DNA of 64,000 bases from Symsagittifera roscoffensis (Eukaryota > Xenacoelomorpha > Acoela > Convolutidae): positions 1,850,537 through 1,914,536 of the forward strand of contig NC_087071.1 in assembly GCF_963678635.1 (NCBI RefSeq), written 5' to 3'. Numbering within the stretch: position 1 is the stretch's first letter; each line of letters begins with the position of its first letter. Under the pieces are notes generated by a model that made no database searches, was not told the origin of the DNA, and saw only the letters and a program-made list of their open reading frames with translations. Positions 1 to 11,838 of the stretch are shown piece after piece. The position numbers were made by a program, and so were the translations under genes.

Positions 1-1
1 T

Positions 2-1480
2 CTGTTGACGGACCTACGCCTAGCAATGAGGTCGGACCCGATGGGGATAATCCGGGGTCTAGAGGAGGTGGTGACCTGCATTTATGGTCCAGCAGTGACG
101 TACGCATTCCCAGATCCCCTGGTAACAACGTATCGTCACTCTGTGACGCACTTGAGTCTTATCAGCATATGGATGGGACGGCGCTCAATTGGTGTCAGCA
201 GGAGGTGCTTAGAGCGCAAATGAGCAACACGGTACTCTTTGGAAAAGTGAAAGATGCCGAGATGATAGTGTACAACTTCAGGGGGCAGATGCAATGTAGA
301 ATGGGAGGCAAGCGAGAGGGCCCCATCGAAACGTATCCCAAGTTTTGGAACTTGAACCCATTGACGGCAGACGGACGAGAGATCTTGAGGATTCCTGCTT
401 GGAAGGAATGCTTTGCACTGGACAAGAGGGAGCTGGAGTCCATACTGGAGAAAGAAATCCTGCCAGCCGCCATGCCTGAGTTCCCGATAGTCAGGAGGAT
501 GACCTTGGGAATGAACAGTCCCTTGGTAATTCCCTCCATAATGGCGAGGATGACGACGGAGGAAATGCAGAAATATTTCACTGATGGCTGGGACCCCCTG
601 TTCATCGGCTACACGGCGGCGGTCTACTTCCACACTAGCGAGGCGAAGATAAATTCGTGGACAACGCAAGCGAAAAAGATGAGAGGTTCGCAGCCCCCCG
701 GATATGAGGTGGGAAAGGTCTTGAGAGCTCTTGAGCAGGAGGGACTAGAGAACATGCTACCAATATGGGATGATGGCAGGATGATCATGATGGAGGGGCA
801 CGTCGCATTGGTGGACGACATGAAATTTGCAACAAGAAAGTACAGGGCACCCTATGGCTTAGAACAGGTGGAAATGAGACAGGAGGGAAAAGAACTAGAT
901 GCAGCAGGTCAACTGCACGTAGCCCTGACGGAATAGAAGAAATTGGACCCTGCGACACCATCACCACTGTCAGTGGACACGCCTGGAGACAAGAGGAGTG
1001 GACCCGTGGAGGACCGGTTCAAAAGAATTCTCGAGAGAAGGAGAATTGAGTCAGAAGAAGAGAGTATGGATGAAACCCTCAGTGAAGCCGGTGAGGACAT
1101 GGAATTGGGGAACACGCCTGAACCAGGACCATCAGGGGAGGAGCTCACCACTCAAGAGCTGTTGAAAGACTTGAGCGAGGAGAATTGGGCAGATACTGCC
1201 ACTCCACCTCTGACTCCGTCCCCCCCGGAAGAATCTGGAATTGCCATTGGCAAGCGAGACCTCCGATATGGGGATGATACTCTTGAGCTCGGAGGAAAGG
1301 GAAAAGAACACTTTCGAAGAGAACAGGGACATGTTCCTGGGGTCTCTGAAGGACGATGCTTGGCAGGAGTTCTTAAAGGAATTCAATCAAGAAATGGGCA
1401 GCGAGACGACGCTGGACAAATTCAAGAAGGGACCGTGGGACACAGTCGTAAGGTTTGGAGAACCGCTTCTGATAGGATCG
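2..1480 (+). pseudogene. Element Z ORF3, middle part (unknown function), broken
   Basis: I do not recognise this protein. It aligns with residues about 480-990 of the ORF3 product of element A (around 22950-24440). Frame 2 is used from the window start to about 165, then frame 1 from 169 to 936, so an indel lies near 165. A TAG at 934-936 interrupts frame 1, which then resumes to about 1240 before the reading moves to frame 2. The region past 940 is acidic and low in complexity (ESEEESMDETLSEAGED), like the matching stretch of A. No signal peptide or membrane segment is evident. Decay makes this a pseudogene; homology to A is secure, function is not. Confidence 0.75.
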
Positions 1481-2032
1481 GGCCCGGATGAGAAGGCGAG
1501 AAAAGAGCTGCTGAACAAGCTGATAGAGCTGAGGAATTCACGATCGAAGACTAGAGAAGAAAAATGTGAGGACAGCTCTACTCTGAAACAAAAAACTGTA
1601 GATAAAATAGTTGATGATATAAAAAGGGACAAGGTTGGGACTAGTAATATGATTAAAAGTACTAATATCCTTAAGGCTCGAGCAGGGGGGAGGCAAGAGT
1701 TGGAAAGATTGGAGGTAGACAGAGAGGTCGAATCAGTGATGATAGCCACAACACCCTCAAGCAGAGATGTGAAGACTCGCAAGAGGAAGAGAGAAGTGGA
1801 GGGATTGGGTAGTCCTTCAGTGGATGCTGTTTCGGAAGGAAACTTGAGAGAGACGGCGCCCATGGTTTTGGCTCGATGCAAGACGGCGGCATACAAGAGC
1901 AGCACGGAGCTCAGAAGACCACTCGAAGTAGAGAGCGAAATAGAGGCTTCCACCAGTTCGACATCGGAGGAAGACTTCAAGCCTCAGAAGATAAACGTGA
2001 AGAGAGGTTCAACGAACGGACAGACATGGTAA
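1241..2032 (+). pseudogene. Element Z ORF3, linker region before the conserved C-terminal half
   Basis: Open frame of about 260 codons, continuous in frame with the next segment except for a TAA at 2030-2032. Its N-terminal part (FLGSLKDDAWQEFLKEF) corresponds to the FLGTLPEEEW region of element A near 24260. The rest is basic and low in complexity, with KTRKRKREVE resembling AKRKRVEEV of A. The KRKR patch could be a nuclear localisation signal, which is inference. The real coding frame probably enters from frame 1 upstream, so the first ATG-like codon of this segment need not be a start. Function unknown. Confidence 0.65.
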
Positions 2033-4411
2033 GTGGATGTCGGCAAAGAATGGATCTCGAAGGCACACCAGGCCACGGGCAAGCAAGTGACGAGTGATCC
2101 ACTGGAGAGGAACAAGACGAGGAACACCTCCCGGACATGGTGGGTGGCCCTCGAGACATTGAAGGAAATGAAGGACTGCTTGAAGAAGTTGGACAGTGGA
2201 GTAGCTCGCAAGCGACGCAATTGGGCCACCCAGCAAAAGGCCGAGGTTAACAAGATAGAAATGGCGAATCAGCTGAAGAGGTCCTGGCAGAACTTGTTGA
2301 AGGATTATTTTGAAGAGGCAATGAGGACACCCTCATCAGCACCGCCATTGATGGCGAATCCCTTCGTTAGAACTGCAGGACAATTAATGTTCACCTGGTG
2401 TCTGGTGGGAATAGAGTTGGAGACATTGACCTCGTATGACAGGCTGAAGTTGGGAAGCAAGAAGCTAGATGTGTATCAAGCACTGATGCAACACGTGGCC
2501 ATGGACAATTCAGGCTTGAGCCTGGCTAGGAGGAAGGATGCCACATGTTTCTTGAGATGGATAATGTCAATGATGTCTGATAGCACCATCTTGGCATGCC
2601 ACCAGAGAGCAAGCGTAAGTAAAACCATGGAGAAAAGAGTCTCAACGATCATCTTGAACGTGTATCAGAGTACAGGAATAGAAAAGGAAGATGGTTCCAG
2701 ACTATCCCTAGAGAACCACAGAAAGCTAGACGAGATACGGAGGTTTCATAATAAGAAGTTCGAAGAAGAACATGACGATCACCGTAACCTGGCCTCGTCA
2801 GAACAGTACTCGAGACTCAGCGAGAAGGGGGAATACCAATACGTGTCGGGAGTGATGGGAATAGCCTACAACCCCTTCTTAGACTCAGAAACTGGAGGCG
2901 CTCACAGGAACCACGAGGTTGCGGAGCTACTGAAGTTTTGGACAGAAAGTGAAGTGCAAATAGTTGCGGAGTGTTACGCGAGAACTACGGTGAATATAGC
3001 GACAGCTCTCGGATTCTTCTCGAGAATGTGTAGTCTGCAGTCACTGGAGAGGCTAGAGTCTGAACACCATTTAGTGACGGCGTTGAGCGTAGAATCATGG
3101 CCTGGGGTGTTGCAGGTGACTCAAAAACACATCCGGAGCTGGAAGGTTGGTCTCGAGGCGGAAATGGGGTTTCCCATGAGCGAAGCTTATGGCCTGCCAT
3201 TGAACGCAAAATCCCTGATAGGGTCAATGATGGTCAACTTGTGCGGAAGCCACTACCCACTGCACATGGCGATGGTGGAAGCATCCAGCCAGAGAGTACT
3301 GGTGGACAAGGCCTTCTCAGTGCCCAAGTGCGTGAGGTTGGCTCGGATATCGCATCACTCGCACAAGTTGTTGAGAAAAATCAGAGGGACAGTACCGAAA
3401 GAGTTGAGAGATGACTTGAGTGAAATATGGGGAGAAGAACTTTTGAAGTTGGAGAGTGAGAACACAAGCGATCACGAGAGACAAAACGTGATCGGAAAAC
3501 CTGTGGGAGGTGCTCCAAACATGGAAGATAACGACACGATGCATGAGAAAATGATAGAGCTTGAGCCTCTCTTGGAAGCCTCGGGGGAGCGTAACCTCAG
3601 GAGCATTGAGATCACCCATGGAGAATGCCCATGCCACTGTTTGGCACAAACGGTGTGGTATCCAGATCACAAGAATCTTTGCCTGGTGTGGGCTATGGAA
3701 GAAATTCGGTCGATCGGACTACCGGATCACCGGCAGAAGGTGACGCTCTTGGTAGTGAGTACGATGCTGGCTCTGAGATGGATAGAAGAGAATATAACGA
3801 AGTATCGGGAAGCAACGACGCCAACGGCTGAGTCAATACGTGCGATAGACTACAGCAGGAGACTCGAGTTGTTTGAGACTGCGTGCAAAGTATTCGCTAT
3901 ACCAACGGAGGTCAGGCACGTATGGAGCCGCTTGAGGTACTTTCCATGGTTTCGAGCGACACTAACGTCTTGGTTATACATGACAACGAAAGATCACATG
4001 AGAAAGCATCAGAAGGAATATCGACAGTTCCAGGCCGAGATCGGGCCGGAAGCTTTCAAGAGACCCCTGTTAACCCATCGAAATGCGATCACGACAGGAT
4101 GGAAGAGAGTGGGTAAAATGTCTAGAGACAACACCAAAGCGAGGAAATCAATACTAGAGGAAGACTTGGCGAAGAACGTGAGCTTGAGCCTGCACAACTC
4201 CTTTTGTTTGAACCGGGAATCTAGAGTGAAGGCACTACCGAACCAGGCAAAGAGGTTGCAGGAGCAAAGAGAATGGATGCGATCCTATAAACAGCTGAAG
4301 GCCTTGGAGGAGATCGTAATTAGCTCCGATGATGAAGAAGAGCTGTTGAGACAGTTTGCCGTATCTAGTACTTCAGGGTGCGGCACCTCCAATTCGAAGA
4401 GTGCGAGATGA
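2033..4411 (+). pseudogene. Element Z ORF3, C-terminal half (about 790 codons, unknown function)
   Basis: This is the longest uninterrupted version of the ORF3 C-terminal half in the window and the best template for homology searches. It aligns throughout with the broken copies in A (25100-27747) and B. Conserved blocks include MGIAYNPFL, TVNIATALGFFSRM, the FSVPKCVRLARI block, EPLLEASGERN, CPCHCL-T-WYP and LHNSFC-NRES near the end. It is mostly alpha-helix-like and rich in Arg, Glu and Leu, with conserved Cys/His in the CPCHC block that might bind metal (inference). No membrane segments or signal peptide seen. It is in frame with the preceding segment across a TAA, so it probably belongs to one larger ORF. 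The stop at 4409-4411 corresponds to the end of ORF3 in A. Confidence 0.7.
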
Positions 4412-4828
4412 GTGGATGGTTTGAATGGATCTTGAGTCTTGAGAGGGAAGGGGGGCTTGAGTGTGGATCCGGGTGAAACCTGGGTTCACGAAAAAGAAAT
4501 TTTAACGAATCAAATTTTGTTATTAATATACTATATTTACTATATAAATCAAAATGCTGCATGACAATTTCCTGATTGAATGGGACAAAAGAAATTTTAA
4601 ATGATTGGCTTAAAAAGCGAGAATTCAAGGGTGCAGGTGTGTGCAGATTTTGATTGCTGTTTAGCGATAGTGTGAAAATTTTACATGGCCGTGAATTTTG
4701 GGGTGTAGATAAGCTTAAGTCTGCTGCAAACTTCTGTAAATGACCACTGGCACTGTACCTTGAGCAACACTCGGTTTTCGGGGACTCACTGGCAGACGAC
4801 AGCACGCGATGAGGACATCGATCTCGAG
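4412..4828 (+). other. Element Z 3' untranslated region
   Basis: No coding frame with homologues inside the window. It lies between the ORF3 stop and the PPT. The last bases (GAGGACATCGAT...) match the GAGGACATTGACC that precedes the PPT of element A, so the pre-PPT context is conserved between the two lineages. Confidence 0.7.
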
Positions 4829-4839
4829 TCCGGGGAGTA
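4829..4839 (+). promoter_or_regulatory. Element Z polypurine tract (plus-strand primer)
   Basis: TCCGGGGAGTA lies immediately 5' of the LTR start TGTG. The same 11-mer precedes the 3' LTR of A (to 28632) and, on the minus strand, that of B (33140-33150). Position and conservation fit the plus-strand priming PPT of LTR retroelements. Confidence 0.75.
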
Positions 4840-5701
4840 TGTGCCAGTCGGTCATATTTGGAAGTTTGACCTTGAGAGAAGCAAAAAACACTTGATTTTG
4901 GAGAGAAATTTAATTTTTCAAAAATTCGAATGGAGCCTGTCATGCACGATTTTCTCGCGATAACTGAAAACAGAAAAAGAGAAGTCAGAACAATCGAGTG
5001 ACAATCGCGGGAAAGTTGCAAGATAAATCAGAAGGAAATTGCTATTCGCAATTTCCGTCACAATAATAATCTAGAGTAGAGCTGTCCTATTTGAAATAGA
5101 AGACAGAGTGTTCCTGAGAACTGGACAATTATCCAACTGGTCAACTATTCGAACTGGACCAATGGTTCACATAAAACTACATTCTAGAGTACAAACTTGT
5201 TCCTGTTGTTGAAACTGACAAACATTAAACTCATTTGGTTATATTATTTAATTCTTGAGTTGCTTACCGACTTAATTACTCCCAATTCTTGAGCGTGCTA
5301 CAATGTGAGTACCAAATTAAATTTCTAGAGTGTGTTTTATAATTGTTATGTTGAGGTAAGGCGAGTTTTAGGTTGATCCATCTGAAATGGATCAAAGTTC
5401 CACTGTCTAATAAAAAGTAATTTAACGGATTGTTCCGATCCGGTTTTTAACGGCGTTCATGTATTTTGGGTATCTAGAGACCTAAGTATGGGGACGTTAT
5501 TATTTCTAGAGTGGGGGGATATTTTGGTAGTAGCCTGCAAGCGGTAACGGGTCGTAGTCTCATGTCACAAGCGAACCGAATTGGCTCCGACTGGTTTGAG
5601 GTGGAAAAACACAAGAGATAGTGTCCCTGACTCTTGAGCCAATGGTTATAGGGCCTATTTTTCTTAAGCCTCATGTGTGACTGCAGTAGACGAATGTTAC
5701 A
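4840..5701 (+). repeat. Element Z 3' LTR (862 bp)
   Basis: It starts TGTGCCAGTCGG right after the PPT and ends CGAATGTTACA, the same 3' end as the LTRs of A. A diverged copy of its last 150 bp recurs at 59481-59623. It abuts a truncated A-type LTR at 5702, which suggests nesting. The body is otherwise unlike the A-type LTR. Confidence 0.75.
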
Positions 5702-6181
5702 ACGGAAGGGTAAACGAACTGAAACTTTTATCCGGTTACATGAACGTTTAGCTTCCTGTAATGTCCTGACTTGAATTTAATTAAAATCTAGATTCATTTT
5801 GATAAGGATGAGAAGCTAGGAGTTGGGGGAAAGGGTTGATCCATCTTCGATGGAGATGATGATTTTTATCTACTGAACAAAAACAATAATAATATAATAA
5901 GTAGTAGCAGCCCTGTTTTTAGGACTGACCTCGTGGTCTGGGGATACTGAGACCCAGCCATGAGCTCACTATTTCTGCATGTAATTTAGTTAATCTGAGT
6001 GTTTTGACCGAAGCCGAAAGCAGTAACGTTTTTGTCGACCCGATGTTAGAAAAGACCACCGAAAAGTACTGGCTTGGTAGAGACGGTGAAAAGCATGCAA
6101 AGCTCTGTTTAGACCTTAGCCAGTTATCTTAAGACTTAGTTTTGTTTTCCGTCGATATGTATCTTCCGGGCGAATGTTACA
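5702..6181 (+). repeat. Element A 5' LTR, truncated to its 3' half
   Basis: Closely matches 29079-29553, the last ~475 bp of the A 3' LTR, with scattered substitutions and small indels. It ends CGGGCGAATGTTACA. The first ~445 bp of the LTR are missing; the Z LTR ends directly at 5701. The missing half may lie upstream of Z, outside the window. Confidence 0.8.
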
Positions 6182-6193
6182 TAGATGTTTTTA

Positions 6194-6210
6194 TGGCGCT
6201 CCTGGGTGTT
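6194..6210 (+). promoter_or_regulatory. Candidate primer binding site of element A
   Basis: TGGCGCTCCTGGGTGTT begins 12 nt inside the LTR end. A TGG start, complementary to a tRNA CCA end, is the usual form of a PBS. The same position holds TGGCGCTCTTGG in B (58281-58292, minus) and TGGCGCTCTTGGTTG in C (60840 on). The tRNA was not identified. The 12-nt gap from the LTR is longer than usual. Confidence 0.5.
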
Positions 6211-9099
6211 ATTCTTTTTTAACATCATGACCGGCAGAACCGTTAACGAGCACTCCGCGCCGAGCGGATGCTCACATTAACGCCCTTAATAGGCCTAAAC
6301 CGCCGGGGCGGAAGGGTAGTTCGGAACGTGGAAGCCTTCCGGATTACCGTGAATAGCTTTTTAACTTAGTTAAGACCGAAAATTCACGAACCAGGAAGGG
6401 TGGGGGGATTGGCCATTCCCTCGTTCCCTGAGAGGTTTGTGACCAAAAACACTTAAAGATATATATAAAACCAAACAAAAAGTAGTATAGTACCAAAGAA
6501 AAACAAAAAACATAAAAAATAACCGAAAAAATCAAAAACAGTAAAAAAAAGTAAAAAAAATCAGTAGAAATCATCCCCCCAGACAAGATGTGATCCGACC
6601 CCCCCCCGTTTGTTGTCGATAGATATATTGTTGTTACAGGCATTTATATCAGTCAGGATCGTTACGATCAGTTTTGTAGCCCGTTTGTGAGGCTTGTACT
6701 GTAGGGTTATTTGAGCATTTAAGCACGTTAATGATAAATTGCGCTCAATCCGGAAGGGTCAGCTGATTTGCGCTCAATTCGGAAGGGTCTTGGGAGAAGA
6801 CTGATCCGGCAAGCAGTACAAGGAGCAACAAGAAGAGGCTCAACGACAACAACAATCGACTGTTGGGTATCGTTAACAAATTTTGTATCCCTTTTGGTAC
6901 AAAAATTAAGATAGTAGTCTGTGGGGGGCTCGACAGTGCTGCGCTGTAGTGACCCTTCACCGAACTGCGAATATCCGAGTTAAGCACCTTAGTTCGGATA
7001 TTAAACAAACCCGGAGGGGTATAGTATTACTAATATTATTAATTATATAGCCTATATTAATAGTCTTATATCGTATTTCAGTCAAAAACAACGAAAACAG
7101 ACCGGTTTTTAGGGTCAAAATAACGATATTTTGATCCCCCCACAAGTCGCGATTTTTGAGATATCGATATTTTTTGGAACGGAAAAAAGCACTAAAGTAG
7201 TGTGTTACATCGTAACTGCACTACCATAATAGATTGAACCGGTTAAATTTAGTTCGAGAGTGGTTGGAACTATTTTGGTAACGAAAACCGAAATTTCGTG
7301 ATTTTTGAGAAAACGAAACACTATAAATTTAGAAAATCTTTTTGAAAATTTTGAGTTACGACAGTAAAAATAGTTGTTCGGACAACGTCCACTAGTGAAT
7401 CTACAATTTTTAAAACCCGCTACCCGGAAGCCTTCCGGGTGGCAGAGAAATCGAACTTAACGTGTTTGATTTGGTGGATTCATCAATCGGGAGGGGTACA
7501 GGTAGCATAGATTTTCGCAAATTCTTTCTACAAAAGCGTTTTAGATCGGGTCTTTTGCATTGAACTAGAAGAGTATAGTTTTTAGGACGAAAGGACCAGA
7601 TTTGCGGAAAACGTTAGGTGGAACCTATAATAGAGAAAATTTTTGAGTTTGGAAAAAAGACGTTTTGGTTAATAACTTTAGAACTACTGAGCATATCGAG
7701 TTGATCTTGGTACCAATAGATCAGAAATTAGCTGAGCTTACTGATAGGGACAGAAATTTTTCGAAAAGGTAAGCGTGAAAATTTTTTGAGATTGTTTTTA
7801 GCAAATTCCTCAATTAGGAAGGGTACACCCTTCACGTTTTACAAAATTTTTAAAGAAAAGCCCTTATACCCCTACCAAAAGGTAATAGCGGTTGAATAAA
7901 GTAACTTTAGGCTGTTCTAGACGAAAAGGGAAGGCTAAAGGCACTGCAAAAGCTTAAGCGAGCCGAAGTTAGGCGAGAGATAAGACCCTTCACCGTTAGT
8001 GCGAATTGTCAAATAAGAGGCTTAACTTCAATCCGGAAGGGTCTAGGAAAAAAGTGCATAACCTTCCTAGTTATTTGGAAGAGCAAAATTGCATCGGAGA
8101 ACGTATCCGGTGGGGTATAGGTTGAAAGTAGGAAAACTCAGAAAAGCTACTTTTACAAAACCGGAGGGCTCCCAAACCGGAAGGGTCAAAATTTTTGCAA
8201 GTTTGGAGGGGTCCGAATCCGGAGGGGTCTTATATTAACTAACTCAAAGGGGTCCCAATCCGGAGGGGTCTAGATTCTATTAGTCCGGAAGGGACCTATT
8301 TGTGCCACTCCGGAGGGGTATTATTTTATTAAAGGACTTAGGTAGGCGAAAGAAAGACTAAAAAGTGAGAGGTATTAGGTTATTAGCACACAGGCTAGAT
8401 ATCAGTGACTGCACTGGTAACTTGCCTTTCAATAAGAACCAGACCAAAACAGAACAGATCCGAACTCGGATATTCGCGACACTTAGTCTAAGTTAAAAAT
8501 AGCGTGATTCATTGGTGTGAATTGTAACATAATACGTTTTTAAGAAAAGTGACTGCCCTGAGGATTTTAGTAGGTCTAGCTCGGGCATTTCGAAGGCAGA
8601 TAGGTAACATAGTACTCGGTGGGTGCAATAGACGCCCACTTGAGAAAATTATTGCCTTCAAAGTTTTGTCTGTCAGCACCGAGCAGGGAAAGCTTTTTCA
8701 TTAAAAGACAGGTTCGATTATTGTACTGCGACCGACTAAGAGTACAAGACACATACGTTTTTTTTATAGAGGTATTTATATTCTGTCATTATATATATAT
8801 TTTTTGGTTTTTGATTTTAAATCAACATAAACTGTGCTTGATTGGGTAGTGAGTACACTATCTTTTAAATTGACTGATAACATCATATTGTGCTAGTTTC
8901 CAAATCTTGGGACCGATAATCGGTTAGTGTGAATAAATTTTTTACAAACTGTACTCTGATAGCATACAGGGATTCGTGGTCACTATTTAATAGAATCTTG
9001 TGAAATTTATTGTGTTGTGTCAATATTATTGTTAATAAAACTATAAGGTCTCTAGTAATCGAGTTAAGTGTATAGGCATTAAAAAGTGACAAATAGAGA
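6211..9099 (+). other. Element A 2.9-kb non-coding leader
   Basis: There is no convincing coding frame. The stretch is conserved in B (55184-58280, minus) and C (60857-63748), so it belongs to the element. It contains A-rich runs (6460-6570), many copies of a TCCGGA(A/G)GGGT motif, a direct repeat of GCGCTCAAT-CGGAAGGGTC near 6746-6790, a CCCGGAAG-C-CTTCCGGG palindrome near 7424-7440, and a clustered motif array at 8159-8320. It would be the 5' UTR carrying packaging and translation signals (inference). Confidence 0.75.
8159..8320 (+). repeat. CCGGAGGGGT-type motif array in the A leader
   Basis: About eight degenerate copies of (T/A)CCGGA(A/G)GGGTC occur in 160 bp, often as back-to-back pairs such as CAAAGGGGTCCC followed by AATCCGGAGGGGTC. 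Matching arrays lie at the same place in C (62783-63012) and B (55930-56130, reverse). Single copies are scattered through the leader and LTR. Confidence 0.75.
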
Positions 9100-11833
9100 A
9101 TGAGTCTAGACAAGTCAAGGATACCAAAACGAGTTAATAGCTCTAGGAAATTCATACCTGAAAAGCAAAGAAAAACGATGACCGATCCTTTTGTGGATTG
9201 GATCAAGCGATCCCGGTCTGATAAAGGGGAGACGGTTTCAGGCAGAATGGTTGAAACGAGAAGTCAGAAGACCTCAGAAGAGCGGAAAGAATTGTTAGAA
9301 GTGGAGGTCAATACGGACCATACCATGAACGACAACCAGGAAGTAAATGGATTGGAAGGGAGAGGCAGAAGGCTGGCGAGTGAATCTACCCCGGTAGAAC
9401 AAGGCCATGATTTTGCCACTTCCACCGGGACATTGGATCGAGAGGAGATGTCGGAACTGTCCGACATCTCAACTGAAGTAGCGGCAACTAGAAGATCTCC
9501 GACAGACAACACTATGATGGCAGGCGGAACTGGGAAACAAACAACATCATCATCATTCTCAGAAAGAATGAAGAACACCTTCGGAAACATCTTTCCATTC
9601 AGCATGGGAGGAGGAGCAGGAAACGACGGTGAATCCCAGGAGGAAGAGGATGAAGAGGAGCAAGGGGACTTTGGATCTCAAGTCAGCCTCAATAGTTCGA
9701 TCCAGGAGAGTGAGGCACACGTCGGAAGAGAGACTGGAACCATGGACAAATTTGGTGTAGTGACAACGATAAGCAAAGAGGCAAACACACCGGGCCAGTC
9801 AAAAGACTTCGCGATTAGGACAAGTTCAGAGCCACAACCTGGAGAGAGTAGAACCAGAGGGCTAGGCAACGCTTTAGTGGATCCTGAAATAGATAATGAA
9901 AAGACGTTGAAGCAGAGAAACAAGGCCCGGATCTCGACCAGCACGCAGCTACCTGGGACCGACAGGGTTACACCACCACTACTGACGCCACTCGTGGATA
10001 ACGGGGCAGCACTAGAGGAAGCCTTAAACAACATAGTGGACAGTTTAGGAGAACAAAACGAGCAGATGTCAATAAGGATGAGTGAACTAGAAAGAGCAGT
10101 TCACATTGAAAGAAAAAAATATGCGGGAAGAAATAAACCGCAACAGACAAGAAGTTGGCAGGAGCGAGAAACGCTTGAAAGAAAGAACGGACGAACATAT
10201 GACGAGGAACTTGTCGCGAATGACAAGAGAGGCGGAACAGAGAGAGTTACGCTTAAGAAACGACATGGAGAAGTTAAGAATTCAGCAAGAGCAGTCTCTT
10301 GGGACTCTTGACACAAAGATAGACGCGATGATGGAGAGGCGAACTCAAGCTATCATGGATAGGTTGGATGGGCTACTAAGCAGCAAGAGTGGACCAAAAG
10401 AAGGAGAACCGAACTCGGGAGGTCCCAGCAGGGAACCGAGGGTGAACTTCAATGAACATCAAAAGAGGAAGATGTATGGATCCACTAGAGGCAGGGGCAG
10501 TTCATCAGGCTATGCCACAAGGGGTAATGGAGCATAGGGCCCGAACAGTAGAGCAAGTTCAACTGGGAACAGACAAACCTCTAACGAACGACCAACGCAA
10601 GGCACACATGCGACTGGGAGAAGTGATTCCGGCAACAGGGGGCATGCAAGCCCGAGGAGGAGTCATGTGGGCCAAGCGGGAAACACTCACGGTGGTTCGG
10701 ATTGCAGGAATGCACCGCACACAGAGCCTTCGACGAGGTGTGAGGACACTCAAGCGGGACACTCAAGGGATGCTATGGCAATGGCCACAGCATTTGAACC
10801 TCTAAACAGGTCTTTGGAGACATTCCTGACAACGTTATCTAGAACCAACGAACGCAGTGAGAAATCCAGAAGAGTCTTTAAGAAACCGAGATGCTACAAA
10901 GATGAATCTGATGGCTGTATTGATACTTGGATAGAGGTAATGAAGTTGCATTTCGAGGAAGAGGACTTGTCGGAGAGACAGGAATGCAGTGCGCTCACCA
11001 GCAACTTGGAAGGGACAGCCCTGAACTGTGTCATGGCCAAGAAGCAATACCAACGTGACACTGCTGAGAAAATCTTCGGAATCTTGTTAAACCGTTTCGG
11101 ATCAGGGGTGCAGGGGCACCAGGCGATGATGCGCTTCGAGAAACGAAGGCAACGAGAAGATGAACCGATAGACAAGTTTCTCGATGATTTGGAAATGCTG
11201 AGAAGACGCAGCCAACCGGACGAGTCAAACCGAAGGATGAACCTGGCCGTGGCCTCAAAATTCATCGATGGTGTGAAAAATGATGAACTTCGCACAATGC
11301 TAGCATCGCATTACACGCCACTTTCAACCAATGCGCCAACACCGGAGGAGTTGAGGCTCAAATCAAAAGAGTATCTTTTGTTGAAACCTCCTTCGAGATC
11401 TGGATATTACAAGAACAATTATGGAAATTTTAACAACGGACCAGCAAACCAAGGGAACAATTGGTACAAACCGAGGGATGATACGGACAAGAGACGCTCT
11501 TGTGCTAATTGCAGTTCAACGGACCATCATGTGTCAGCATGCCCAGCTTACAAACAAGGCATGAAAGCAATACGCTTTAGCCTCGAGGACGAAGATGCGT
11601 CAGAGTTGGACCATGAGGATTTCATGAGAGGAGTAATTGCGAAACTCGGCCCGAGGTGTTTCTTTTGCAACTTGGAAGGTCATTTTAAATCAGATTGTCC
11701 GCAATTCTGGGATGCAGTGGCAGACATCAAGCATCCAAGACATGAAGAAGCTTTGTCAGGAGTGAGCCGGAACCAGCAACTGCGGCTGATGACTTCAAGA
11801 TCGATTATAAGGCAGTCGCGAGGGATGCTCTAA
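9100..11833 (+). pseudogene. gag: Element A Gag (coiled coil, capsid-like region, two CCHC knuckles), broken
   Basis: Starts at ATG 9100; the same MSLDKSRI-type start is found in C (63749), and B has MSLVKSRI (55183). The N-terminal third is basic, then Ser/Thr- and acid-rich. A coiled coil lies around 10010-10350 (ALEEALNNIVDSL, MSELERAV). A frameshift near 10115 moves the reading from frame 1 to frame 2, and a TAG at 10535-10537 interrupts it. A helical capsid-like region follows (WIEVMKLHFEEE, FGILLNRFG, 10900-11340). Two zinc knuckles of form CX2CX4HX4C sit at about 11501-11541 and 11657-11698, the nucleocapsid signature. Compared with B, about 110 bp is missing near 11760, which puts the downstream pol in another frame. 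It would assemble particles and bind genomic RNA. Confidence 0.85.
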
Positions 11834-11838
11834 ATAGA

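Larger units (their letters stand above)
1..5701 (+). mobile_element. Element Z: 3' part of a diverged giant Ty3-like LTR retrotransposon
   Basis: The window opens inside the ORF3-like gene of an element related to, but clearly diverged from, the element at 5702-29553. Gene order matches the 3' third of that element: ORF3 middle, ORF3 C-terminal half, short 3' UTR, PPT with the same core (TCCGGGGAGTA), then an LTR starting TGTG and ending CGAATGTTACA. Shared peptide landmarks include GPAVT-AFPD, NWC, PEFP-RRM, FSVPKCVRLAR and CPCHCL. The 5' part lies outside the window. Frameshifts and in-frame stops show the copy is decayed. Confidence 0.85.

Noticed and set aside
5400-5701. A host gene or tRNA in the AT-rich stretch before element A
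   Set aside because: The stretch is the 3' part of the Z LTR, as shown by its second copy at 59481-59623; no tRNA cloverleaf was seen.
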